From Ilumatobacteraceae bacterium (lineage in GTDB: Bacteria > Actinomycetota > Acidimicrobiia > Acidimicrobiales > Ilumatobacteraceae), in assembly GCA_007117775.1 (NCBI GenBank), contig SKFX01000186.1, positions 1-16,200 on the forward strand: DNA of 16,200 bases, given 5' to 3'. Position 1 is the stretch's first letter, and each line of letters starts with the position of its first letter. The notes beneath the pieces were generated by a model. It was not told the origin of the DNA and searched no databases. It was given only the letters and a program-made list of their open reading frames with translations. The translations under genes and the position numbers were made by a program. Shown here piece by piece: positions 1 to 7,138 of this stretch.

Positions 1-1
1 C

Positions 2-316
2 GCCGACTGCAGCGGCCCCGCCCACGTGCTCGCCGGAGCCGGCGTCACCGGCATCATCGATGATGGCTATGAGATCCGGGTCGACCAGCCGGCGATTTCG
101 GTCGCCGAGGGCGGTGCGACCGGGTTTGAACTGCTCGTCACCGGTGCATTCGAGGTCGACGAGCCCGTCGCTGCTGAGTTCGTAGTGAGGACCGATGATG
201 CCGAGTTCCGGGTGGCTGACGGGGAGATGATCCTCAGCGAGGTGATCAATGCGGGTGTCTTCAGCGGGATCGACGCCGATGGTGTGGTCATCGACGGCGC
301 GTTTTTGTGCGGTTGA
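2..316 (+). CDS. C-terminal fragment of an unidentified protein, weakly Calx-beta-like
   Basis: The reading frame is open from the left edge (base 2) to the TGA at 314-316, giving 104 residues, so the gene starts outside the window. The segment VTGIIDDG followed by ISVAEGGATGFELLVTG resembles the junction of Calx-beta-type repeats: the end of one repeat (G-T/I-I-x-D-D) and the start of the next (S-V-x-E-G). That family forms extracellular beta-sandwich repeats in large surface proteins. The match is by eye and short, and the last 50 residues do not follow the repeat pattern, so the protein may end in a degenerate repeat. No signal peptide or membrane segment can be judged from this end. It converges on leuD with a 68-bp gap, so no functional link is implied. 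The frame itself is fairly likely to be real; the family assignment is weak. Confidence 0.5.
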   Translation, partial: ADCSGPAHVLAGAGVTGIIDDGYEIRVDQPAISVAEGGATGFELLVTGAFEVDEPVAAEFVVRTDDAEFRVADGEMILSEVINAGVFSGIDADGVVIDGAFLCG

Positions 317-384
317 GCGGGATCTGCGGCTCAGTTCGCGCCGCGAGCATGAACCGGCTCTGACGGTGGGGGCTCGTCGGCCGG

Positions 385-969
385 TCAGCCGAGCCAGGCC
401 GGCCGAGTCGCCTCGAAGTCGGCGATGCGCTCGGCATGTTCGAGGGTGATTCCGATATCGTCGAGGCCCTCGAGGAATCGGCGCTGGGTGGGCCCGTCGA
501 GTTCGAAGGACTCCTCGATGCCGGCCGCAGGCACCTCGACGGTGAGGCGTTCAACGTCGATGGTGATCTCGGTGGTCGGATCGGCTTCGATCACCGACCA
601 GAGCAACTCGACGGTCTCAGCGGGGAGGCTGATGGCCACGAGGCCGTTCTTATAGCTGTTGTTCCTGAAGATGTCCGAGAAGCTCGGAGCGATCACCGCA
701 TCGAATCCGTATTGCTGGATCGCCCACACCGCATGCTCACGGCTGGAACCCACACCGAAGGCCGCCCCGGCGACCAAGACCGATGCGCCGGCGTAGCGTT
801 CATCGTTGAGCACGAACTCGCGATCATCGCGCCATGCCGAGAAGAGCCCGGCTTCGAATCCGGTCCGCGAGACCTGCTTGAGCCATTCGGCGGGGATGAT
901 CTGGTCGGTGTCGACATCGCTGCGCCGCAGCGGTATCGCCGTGCCGGTGACGACCCGTACCGCCTTCAT
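385..969 (-). CDS. leuD: 3-isopropylmalate dehydratase small subunit
   Basis: LeuD is the swivel-domain subunit that pairs with LeuC. The heterodimer isomerises 2-isopropylmalate to 3-isopropylmalate in leucine synthesis, and (R)-citramalate to 3-methylmalate where CimA is present. The 194-residue product has the expected length. It shows the N-terminal RSDVDTDQIIPAEWL block (16-30), the FGVGSSREHA loop (71-80) that closes over the active site, and the PSFSDIFRNNSYKNGL stretch (95-110). The ATG at 969 is chosen because it overlaps the leuC stop as ATGA and has a good Shine-Dalgarno GGAGAG five bases upstream (975-980). The longer open frame upstream lies inside leuC. The overlap implies translational coupling, which suits a 1:1 complex. 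Val replaces the Cys seen before GSSREH in some homologues, a normal variation. Confidence 0.97.
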   Translation of the reverse strand: MKAVRVVTGTAIPLRRSDVDTDQIIPAEWLKQVSRTGFEAGLFSAWRDDREFVLNDERYAGASVLVAGAAFGVGSSREHAVWAIQQYGFDAVIAPSFSDIFRNNSYKNGLVAISLPAETVELLWSVIEADPTTEITIDVERLTVEVPAAGIEESFELDGPTQRRFLEGLDDIGITLEHAERIADFEATRPAWLG

Positions 970-2369
970 GACAGCTCTCCGGGGGTGGCGAAGTGTCCGA
1001 GCACCGCAGTCGCTGCGGCGACTGCTGGTGAGACCAGGTGGGTGCGGCCGCCACGACCCTGACGGCCCTCGAAGTTGCGATTGCTGGTACTCGCAGCGCG
1101 TTCGCCAACGGTCAGCCGGTCCGGATTCATCGCCAGGCACATCGAACAACCCGGTTCACGCCAGTCGACACCGGCGGCGATGAAGATCTTGTCGAGACCC
1201 TCGGCTTCAGCCTGGGCCTTCACGGCATGGCTCCCGGGAACGACCATGGTGCGCTCGACCTTGACGCGCTGGCCCTCGAGGACTCCAGCTGCGGTGCGCA
1301 GATCCTCGATCCGACTGTTGGTGCACGATCCGATGAACACCGTATCGACGGCGATCGAGCGGATCGGGGTGCCAGCGGTCAGCCCCATGTAGTCCAGTGC
1401 CCGTGCTGCGGCATCGCGTGCCGAGGGGTCATCGAAGGCATCGGGGGAGGGGATTGCATCATCGATCGAGGCGACCTGGCCCGGATTGGTTCCCCAGCTG
1501 ACCTGGGGGCGCAGCGTCGACGCATCGAGGAGGACCTCGCGATCCCACTCGGCTCCCGGATCGGTCACGAGCGTCCGCCAATACTCCACCGCCGCATCCC
1601 AGTCAGCACCGCTCGGTGCATGCTCGCGGCCCTCGAGGTAGGCGAAGGTGGTCTCATCAGGCGCCACCATGCCGGCTCGGGCCCCAGCTTCGATGGACAT
1701 ATTGCAGACCGTCATGCGGCCCTCCATCGACAGCGACCGGATGGCCGATCCGCGGTACTCGATCACATGGCCGAGGCCACCGCCGGTCCCGATCCGTCCG
1801 ATGATGGCGAGGATCAGATCCTTGGCGCTGACATCGGCGGGGAGTTCGCCGTCGACTTCCACCGACATCCAGCGCGGGCGGGCCTGAGGGAGGGTCTGGG
1901 TGGCGAGCACATGCTCCACCTCGCTGGTCCCGATCCCGAACGCGAGCGCCCCGAAGGCGCCGTGGGTGGCGGTATGGCTGTCACCGCAGACGATCGTCAT
2001 CCCGGGCAGTGTGCGGCCCTGTTCGGGGCCGATGACGTGCACGATGCCCTGGCGGGCATCGCCCATCGGGTAGTTCGTGATACCGAACTCGGTGGTATTG
2101 GCCCGCAGGGTGTCCACCTGGGTGGCTGAGATCGGATCAGCGATCGGCTGGTCGATGGATTCGGTCGGGACGTTGTGGTCCTCGGTCGCAACGGTGAGAT
2201 CGGGCCGGCGAACGCTACGTCTGCTGAGTCGCAGACCATCGAACGCCTGTGGACTGGTGACCTCATGGATGAGGTGCAGGTCGATATAGAGCAGATCGGG
2301 CTCGCCATCGGCCGAATGGACCAGATGCTGGTCCCAGATCTTTTGGGCGAGGGTTCGAGGCTGAGACAT
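966..2369 (-). CDS. leuC: 3-isopropylmalate dehydratase large subunit
   Basis: LeuC is the aconitase-fold catalytic subunit carrying the [4Fe-4S] cluster, a cytoplasmic enzyme acting with LeuD. At 467 residues it matches the family. Visible signatures are LYIDLHLIHEVTSPQAF (27-43), the DHNVPT motif (64-69), CGDSHTATHGAFGALAFGIG (128-147), and the cluster ligands Cys349 (GSCTNSR), Cys408 and Cys411 (GCSMC). The C-terminal SNRNFEGRQGRGG (429-441) is also present. The ATG at 2369 gives the canonical N-terminus. It lies 7 bases after a TAGCCT -10 box with no usable Shine-Dalgarno, so the mRNA is probably leaderless. An open frame continues upstream to 2603 but runs into nadA and has no homologous look. 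It is first in the leuCD operon, divergent from nadA. Confidence 0.98.
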   Translation of the reverse strand: MSQPRTLAQKIWDQHLVHSADGEPDLLYIDLHLIHEVTSPQAFDGLRLSRRSVRRPDLTVATEDHNVPTESIDQPIADPISATQVDTLRANTTEFGITNYPMGDARQGIVHVIGPEQGRTLPGMTIVCGDSHTATHGAFGALAFGIGTSEVEHVLATQTLPQARPRWMSVEVDGELPADVSAKDLILAIIGRIGTGGGLGHVIEYRGSAIRSLSMEGRMTVCNMSIEAGARAGMVAPDETTFAYLEGREHAPSGADWDAAVEYWRTLVTDPGAEWDREVLLDASTLRPQVSWGTNPGQVASIDDAIPSPDAFDDPSARDAAARALDYMGLTAGTPIRSIAVDTVFIGSCTNSRIEDLRTAAGVLEGQRVKVERTMVVPGSHAVKAQAEAEGLDKIFIAAGVDWREPGCSMCLAMNPDRLTVGERAASTSNRNFEGRQGRGGRTHLVSPAVAAATAVLGHFATPGELS

Positions 2370-2376
2370 CGCTCTC

Positions 2377-2382
2377 AGGCTA
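2377..2382 (-). promoter_or_regulatory. leuC -10 box, leaderless start
   Basis: TAGCCT on the minus strand ends 7 bases before the leuC ATG (2369), so transcription should begin at or next to the A of the start codon. No recognisable -35 hexamer is seen 16-18 bp upstream. The call rests on position and on the same arrangement at several other genes in the window. Confidence 0.65.
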
Positions 2383-2419
2383 GCGGCCCCATGAACATGG
2401 CGGTCGAGCCGCTGCGGCC

Positions 2420-2425
2420 TAACCT
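2420..2425 (+). promoter_or_regulatory. nadA -10 box, leaderless start
   Basis: TAACCT occupies exactly -12 to -7 relative to the nadA ATG (2432). GAGGG lies only one base before the ATG, too close to act as a normal Shine-Dalgarno, which supports a leaderless transcript. The sequence around it closely resembles the leuC promoter on the other strand. Confidence 0.65.
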
Positions 2426-2431
2426 GAGGGC

Positions 2432-3448
2432 ATGGTTGTCCATGACAGCGCGAAGCAGCAACTCGGTCAATCGGTCGAGATCCTCCCGGTGAACTGGGCC
2501 GAGCAGGTCCGCGAACTGGCGCGCGAACGCGATGCGGTGATCCTCGCCCACAACTACCAACTGCCCGAGATCCAAGATATTGCCGACCACACCGGCGACT
2601 CACTCGGACTCTCGCGTGTCGCGGCTGAGGTCGACGCGTCCACGATCGTGTTCTGCGGGGTCCACTTCATGGCTGAGACCGCCAAGATCCTGTCACCGGA
2701 CAAGACGGTGCTGATCCCCGACGCCGCGGCCGGATGTTCATTGGCTGAGACGATCACCGCGGATCAGTTGCGCGCCTGGAAGGCCGAGCACCCCGGTGCG
2801 GTCGTGGTCAGCTATGTCAACACCACCGCAGAGGTCAAAGCTGAGACCGATATCTGCTGCACCTCGTCCAATGCGGTCGATGTGGTCCAGTCGATTCCGG
2901 CCGATACCGAGGTGCTGTTCTGTCCTGATCAGTTCCTCGGCGCCCATGTCCAGCGCATCACCGGCCGCGAGAACATGCATATCTGGATGGGCGAATGCCA
3001 TGTCCATGCGGGTATCAACGGCCTCGAGTTGAGTCAGCGCGTCGAAGAGCAACCCGATGCCGAGTTGTTCATCCATCCCGAATGTGGATGCGCGACCAAC
3101 GCTCTGTACCTCGCCGGGGCCGGGGTGGTTCCCCCGGACCGGGTCAAGGTGCTCTCGACCGGTGGCATGATCGAAGCCGCCCGCGATACCGATGCCTCCA
3201 CGGTGCTCGTGGCGACCGAGACCGGGATGCTGCACCAGCTGAACAAGGTGAACCCCACCACTGAGTTCGCCCCGGTGAACCGGGCGGCCGTGTGCAAGTA
3301 CATGAAGATGATCACCCCGGCCAAACTGCTGCGATCGCTGCGAGACGGTGTCGATGAGGTGGATGTCCCAGCCGATATCGCCGAGCGCGCCCGCCGCGCC
3401 GTCGAGGCGATGGTGAGCATCGGCACCACCGCAGCGACGCGTGACTGA
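2432..3448 (+). CDS. nadA: Quinolinate synthase A
   Basis: NadA condenses iminoaspartate (from NadB) with dihydroxyacetone phosphate to give quinolinate, the second step of de novo NAD synthesis. It uses a [4Fe-4S] cluster. The 338-residue product shows ILAHNYQLPEIQDIADHTGDS (37-57), DAAAGCSLA with Cys102, WMGECHVHAGI with Cys189, HPECGC (215-220), STGGM (242-246) and PVNRAAVCKYMKMI with Cys288. Cys102, Cys189 and Cys288 are the expected three cluster ligands. The ATG at 2432 is chosen because the -10 box TAACCT sits at leaderless distance. nadB follows after 6 bp, so the two enzymes, which pass on an unstable intermediate, are co-expressed. The gene is divergent from leuC over 62 bp. Confidence 0.98.
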   Translation: MVVHDSAKQQLGQSVEILPVNWAEQVRELARERDAVILAHNYQLPEIQDIADHTGDSLGLSRVAAEVDASTIVFCGVHFMAETAKILSPDKTVLIPDAAAGCSLAETITADQLRAWKAEHPGAVVVSYVNTTAEVKAETDICCTSSNAVDVVQSIPADTEVLFCPDQFLGAHVQRITGRENMHIWMGECHVHAGINGLELSQRVEEQPDAELFIHPECGCATNALYLAGAGVVPPDRVKVLSTGGMIEAARDTDASTVLVATETGMLHQLNKVNPTTEFAPVNRAAVCKYMKMITPAKLLRSLRDGVDEVDVPADIAERARRAVEAMVSIGTTAATRD

Positions 3449-3454
3449 GTCCAG

Positions 3455-5119
3455 GTGATCCCGACCTCACTGCGCGCTCCGGCTCCCTCCTGGGAGCGCA
3501 CGGTCGACGTCGTGGTGCTCGGATCGGGTGCCGCCGGTCTGTCGGCAGCGCTTGCGGTCCGTCCGGTGCGTTCGGTGCTGGTGGTCACCAAAGATGTGTT
3601 GTCGGCCGGCAGTACCCGCTGGGCTCAGGGTGGTCTGGCGGCGGTGCTGCATCCCGAGGACTCCCTCGAAGAGCACACCCAGGACACGCTCACAGCTGGT
3701 GTGGGCCTCTGCGAGGAGTCGGTGGTGCGCCGCCTCGTCAGTGAGGCACCGCGTTCGATCCACTACCTCATGCGCCTCGGTGCTGCGTTCGATCCGGGCG
3801 ATGGCGACCAGATCGCCCTGACCCGCGAAGGCGGCCACAGCCGTGAGCGCATCGTGCATTCCGGTGGTGATCGCAGTGGAGCCGAGGTCCAGCGGACACT
3901 GGACGAATCTGCGGTGCGCGCCGGGGTCGAGGTGCTCGAACGGGCCTTCGCGGTCGAGCTGCTGACCGGATGGGGGCCCGATGGGGTCCGCCAGGCCGCC
4001 GGTGTGCTCGTCGCCGAACTCGACGCCGATGGCGAGCCGGTGAGTGTCGGGGTGATCCGAGCCAATGCGGTGGTGCTCGCGAGCGGCGGCTACGGCCAGG
4101 TGTTCGCCTCGACATCGAACCCACCGGCGGTCACCGGCGATGGGCTCGCCATGGCGGTCCGCGCCGGTCTGCCGCTCACCGATATCGAGTTCATGCAGTT
4201 CCATCCGACCGTGCTGTGGACCGGCGCCGATGCCCGCGGCCAGCAGGCGCTCATCAGCGAGGCGGTGCGCGGCGAGGGAGCGGTCCTGTTCGATGCCGCC
4301 GGCGAGCGGGTGATGGCCGGAGTGCACCCCCTCGAGGATCTTGCGCCGCGCGATGTGGTCGCGGCCGCAATCACCGAGGCCATGGCCCGTGGCGCTGGTG
4401 GCGTCCACGATCACGTGTACCTCGACGCGACATCGATCGGGGAACGATTCGCCGAGCGTTTCCCGTCGATTACCGAATCGTGTCTGGCCATCGGTGTCGA
4501 TCCGGCCACGGCGAGGATCCCAGTCGCCCCGGCATCGCATTATGCATGCGGTGGGGTGCGCGCCCATCTCGATGGTTCGACATCGCTGCGCGGCCTGTAT
4601 GCCGTCGGAGAGGTGACGCGCACCGGTGTCCACGGCGCCAATCGGTTGGCATCCAACAGCCTCACCGAGGGTGTGGTCAGCGGGACGCGAGTTGGTCGTG
4701 ATCTGGCCTGGGAACTGCCTGAGCGCGTCGAGCCTGAACTGGACTCGTCGGCGGGTGTTTCGCCATTGGTCGATCCGGTGCGTCTGGTCGAGGTGCGCAT
4801 GGCGATGTCGCGATATACCGGTGTGCTGCGCAATGCGCAGTCGCTCGCACATGCCGAGTCCGCGATCGCCGCCGTGCTGACCGCAGCGAGCGGCGACATC
4901 GTTGCGAATCGGGCCTCATGGGAGGCGACGAATCTCGCCACGGTTTCGGCCGCCATGGTCGCCGCGGCAACTGCGCGCACCGAGAGCCGTGGCTGTCATC
5001 GGCGCAGCGATCATCCCGATACCAGTGACTCGTGGCGCCATAACCTCGACGTCACCCTTCGGGACCTCACCGAGGTGACCTCAACCCTCGCCATCGCCCA
5101 CGTACCACTCGGGCCCTGA
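3455..5119 (+). CDS. nadB: L-aspartate oxidase
   Basis: NadB is an FAD enzyme of the succinate dehydrogenase/fumarate reductase flavoprotein family that oxidises L-aspartate to iminoaspartate for NadA. The 554-residue product has the dinucleotide-binding GSGAAGLSAAL (23-33), STRWAQGGLAA (53-63), REGGHSRERIVH (124-135), ASGGYGQVF (209-217) and EFMQFHPT with His250. It also has APRD with Arg299, PASHYACGGV with His362, and LYAVGEVTRTGVHGANRLAS (381-400), all family signatures. The start is GTG at 3455, 6 bp after the nadA stop. There is no clear Shine-Dalgarno, so translation probably depends on coupling to nadA. The C-terminal helical domain (about 440-554) is present, and the length is typical. 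Confidence 0.98.
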   Translation: MIPTSLRAPAPSWERTVDVVVLGSGAAGLSAALAVRPVRSVLVVTKDVLSAGSTRWAQGGLAAVLHPEDSLEEHTQDTLTAGVGLCEESVVRRLVSEAPRSIHYLMRLGAAFDPGDGDQIALTREGGHSRERIVHSGGDRSGAEVQRTLDESAVRAGVEVLERAFAVELLTGWGPDGVRQAAGVLVAELDADGEPVSVGVIRANAVVLASGGYGQVFASTSNPPAVTGDGLAMAVRAGLPLTDIEFMQFHPTVLWTGADARGQQALISEAVRGEGAVLFDAAGERVMAGVHPLEDLAPRDVVAAAITEAMARGAGGVHDHVYLDATSIGERFAERFPSITESCLAIGVDPATARIPVAPASHYACGGVRAHLDGSTSLRGLYAVGEVTRTGVHGANRLASNSLTEGVVSGTRVGRDLAWELPERVEPELDSSAGVSPLVDPVRLVEVRMAMSRYTGVLRNAQSLAHAESAIAAVLTAASGDIVANRASWEATNLATVSAAMVAAATARTESRGCHRRSDHPDTSDSWRHNLDVTLRDLTEVTSTLAIAHVPLGP

Positions 5120-5180
5120 CAGACCCAGTGTCGCCGGGCCGATCCTGATGTGAGCGGGGGATGCGTGTCACTCGTGCCGG

Positions 5181-5186
5181 TACCCT
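5181..5186 (+). promoter_or_regulatory. nadC -10 box, leaderless start
   Basis: TACCCT lies at exactly -12 to -7 relative to the nadC GTG at 5193, inside the 73-bp gap after nadB. It suggests nadC has its own start site in addition to any read-through from nadAB. No -35 hexamer is convincing. Confidence 0.6.
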
Positions 5187-5192
5187 TTCGCC

Positions 5193-6128
5193 GTGCAACG
5201 GTTCCATGAACTCTCCGCATCGACGGCGCAACACCTCGCCGATGTCGGCTTGGACGTCGACGAGACCCTTGCGATCGTTGACCTCGCGCTCAGCGAAGAC
5301 CTGACCGGCTCAATCGTCGAGCGAGCGCTCGGCACCGATGTGACCTCGGCAGCGACGATCCCGGTCGATCAGCGCAGCCTCGTGCGCTTCGTGGCGCGCG
5401 CCGATGGTGTGGTGGCGGCCGTGCCGGTCGCTGCTGCGGTCATCGAACGCGTTTGCGGCGCCGACCAGGTCGTCATCGACGTGGCCATCGCCGATGGTGA
5501 GGTGATCTCACCGGGTCGACATCTGATGTCGGTCGAGGCGCCGACATCGTTGATGCTCACCGCTGAGCGCACGGCGTTGAATCTGGTCTGCCATCTGTCT
5601 GGGGTGGCCAGTTTGACGCACCGCTTCGTCGAGGCGGCCCGTGGGACGCGCGCCCAGATCCGTGACACCCGAAAGACCATGCCGGGCCTGCGGGCACTCG
5701 AGAAGTACGCCGTTCGGTGCGGCGGTGGTGTGAACCATCGGATGGGTCTCTACGACGCGGCGCTGATCAAGGACAACCATGTCGCAGCTGCCGGTGGGAT
5801 CACTGCGGCCTATCAGCTGGTGGTTGCCGCCGCAGCTGCGGGGCTCGTTGTCGAGGTCGAGGTCGATTCGCTCGCACAGTTGCGCGAGGCGCTGTCGCTC
5901 GGCGTGGCCGAGGTGCTCGTGGACAACTTCACTGTCGAGGAACTCATTGAGGCGGTCCAGTTGCGCAATGTGCTCGCGCCATCGGTGAAGCTTGAGGCCA
6001 GTGGTGGGATCACCCTGGACACAGCGGCTGCGGTGGCCGGCAGCGGGGTGGACTATCTGGCGGTCGGTGAGCTGACCCATTCGGCGCCGGTGCTCGATAT
6101 CGGCTTGGACTTCGTTGAGGTCCGCTGA
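5193..6128 (+). CDS. nadC: Nicotinate-nucleotide pyrophosphorylase (carboxylating)
   Basis: NadC (quinolinate phosphoribosyltransferase) turns quinolinate and PRPP into nicotinate mononucleotide plus CO2, completing the de novo branch begun by NadB and NadA. The 311-residue product carries ALSEDLTG (32-39), DVTSAATIP (49-57), ERTALNLVCHLSGVAS (125-140), DTRKTMPGLRALEKYAV (158-174), CGGGVNHRMGLYDAALIKDNH (176-196), EVEVDSLAQLREAL (221-234), and the C-terminal EASGGI and VGELTHSAPVLDIGLDF. Arg160, Lys161 and Lys193 sit in the phosphoribosyl/quinolinate-binding motifs. The GTG at 5193 is preferred because it falls at leaderless spacing from TACCCT. The N-terminal 20 residues are somewhat longer than in many homologues. 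It ends 58 bp from the convergent FKBP gene. Confidence 0.98.
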   Translation: MQRFHELSASTAQHLADVGLDVDETLAIVDLALSEDLTGSIVERALGTDVTSAATIPVDQRSLVRFVARADGVVAAVPVAAAVIERVCGADQVVIDVAIADGEVISPGRHLMSVEAPTSLMLTAERTALNLVCHLSGVASLTHRFVEAARGTRAQIRDTRKTMPGLRALEKYAVRCGGGVNHRMGLYDAALIKDNHVAAAGGITAAYQLVVAAAAAGLVVEVEVDSLAQLREALSLGVAEVLVDNFTVEELIEAVQLRNVLAPSVKLEASGGITLDTAAAVAGSGVDYLAVGELTHSAPVLDIGLDFVEVR

Positions 6129-6186
6129 GCTGCGCTCGGGTGTACTACGACCTGCAACACGACCGGCAATGACGCCACTCGATGTC

Positions 6187-7125
6187 TTACAGCACTGCGA
6201 TGAGCTCGGCCACGAGCACGATGTCCTCATCGGGGCCGACGCCGAGCATGTCATTGCCCAGTTCCCCCCATGCCTGCTCGGCCGGGATGGAGACGATCCG
6301 CACCTCGTCGACGACCATACCGGTGAATCCGTTCACGAGACCGGTCAGGGTGGCGCCCTCGATGACCGGGATCAATTCGGGTGATCCGAACTCCCAGGTA
6401 CTGAGCAGGGGTTCGAGGTCCGAGCCGCGGTAGAGCTCGATATGGACCACGGCGGTCTCGCCGCCGGCGATCGCTGGGCCGCTGCCGGGCCGGACCGTGA
6501 CGATCTCGACCTCGTCGAGGCCGGCCGTTGTCTCGAGATCGAGTCCATCGGGAGCATCTGAGGCATCGACGGCGGGGACCACAGCTCGGACATCGACGAC
6601 GAAGCTGAGTGCGTCACCGGGTTGGATCACGTCGCCGGCACCGGAGTCGCCATACGCGAGATCGGCCGGAATATCGAGTTGACGGCGCATGCCGGCGGTG
6701 GCGCCCATCAGGCCGGTCTCCCAGCCCTGGATCACACCACCTTGTCCAAGCGTGACCGAGAACGGCACCGGACTGTCGTAGTTGTCGTCGAACTCCTGGC
6801 CATCTTCGCTGCGCACCCCGACGTAGTTGACGTAGACGGTGTCGCCGTCGGATGCGGCTCTGCCGGTGCCGTCCTCGAGATCGGTGATCACGAGCTCGCT
6901 CGGGATCTCGGCAGGCACCTCCACCGCTGGTTTGGACAGTCCCGAGCCGATCGTCGGTGTCAGATCATCGAGGTCGAGTTCCTCGAGTTCGATGTCGGTG
7001 ATCGAGTCGGAATCGGCGTCGTCGTCACCACCGCAGGCGGCGACGAGGAGACCTCCGACTGTGAGGAGCGCCAGCACGCTGGAACGTGGACGACGGAGAC
7101 GGCGGGGACGATTGCTGGGGTGCAT
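6187..7125 (-). CDS. Lipoprotein with tandem FKBP-type peptidyl-prolyl isomerase domains
   Basis: This 312-residue predicted lipoprotein has a basic N-terminus, a hydrophobic stretch (17-30) and a lipobox VAAC with Cys31, so it should be anchored outside the membrane. An acidic Asp/Glu/Ser-rich linker (34-58) follows. FKBP domain 1 (about 77-184) keeps the binding-pocket residues: VNYVG, EFDD, PFSV, VIQGWETGL, AYGD and SFVVD. A second FKBP-like domain (about 204-312) aligns by its end pattern, GMVVDEVRIVSIPAEQAWGELG, but lacks the VIQGW motif and has Trp where the pocket Tyr is expected, so it is probably not catalytic. The likely role is folding or chaperoning of exported proteins. The ATG at 7125 gives an intact signal peptide; the longer frame to 7743 is inside the kinase gene. 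It lies 10 bp after the kinase stop and has a leaderless -10 box of its own. Confidence 0.92.
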   Translation of the reverse strand: MHPSNRPRRLRRPRSSVLALLTVGGLLVAACGGDDDADSDSITDIELEELDLDDLTPTIGSGLSKPAVEVPAEIPSELVITDLEDGTGRAASDGDTVYVNYVGVRSEDGQEFDDNYDSPVPFSVTLGQGGVIQGWETGLMGATAGMRRQLDIPADLAYGDSGAGDVIQPGDALSFVVDVRAVVPAVDASDAPDGLDLETTAGLDEVEIVTVRPGSGPAIAGGETAVVHIELYRGSDLEPLLSTWEFGSPELIPVIEGATLTGLVNGFTGMVVDEVRIVSIPAEQAWGELGNDMLGVGPDEDIVLVAELIAVL

Positions 7126-7132
7126 TCCAGCG

Positions 7133-7138
7133 ACCCTA
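7133..7138 (-). promoter_or_regulatory. Internal -10 box for the FKBP lipoprotein gene
   Basis: TAGGGT on the minus strand ends 7 bases before the ATG at 7125. Its first three bases are the TAG stop codon (7136-7138) of the upstream kinase gene. The position fits a leaderless start inside the operon. A weak GGA is also present just before the ATG, so read-through translation cannot be excluded. Confidence 0.5.

Noticed and set aside
314..395. Terminator hairpins between the first fragment and leuD
   Set aside because: Only 5-6 bp inverted repeats (TGAGC/GCTCA 314-333; GGCTCG/CGAGCC 371-395) with no T-run; too weak to call.
436..2129. Long plus-strand frames antisense to leuC and leuD (for example 436-1062 and 1038-2129)
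   Set aside because: They lie opposite two unmistakable genes, have odd Arg/Gly/Asp-rich composition with no fold, and arise from codon bias in GC-rich DNA.
2370..2603. Extended N-terminus for leuC reaching into nadA
   Set aside because: The LeuC family begins at the chosen ATG (MSQPRTLAQKIWDQH), and a -10 box lies just before it.
3467..4852. 461-codon minus-strand frame opposite nadB
   Set aside because: nadB on the plus strand has every family motif; the antisense frame is His/Arg/Gln-rich without any recognisable domain.
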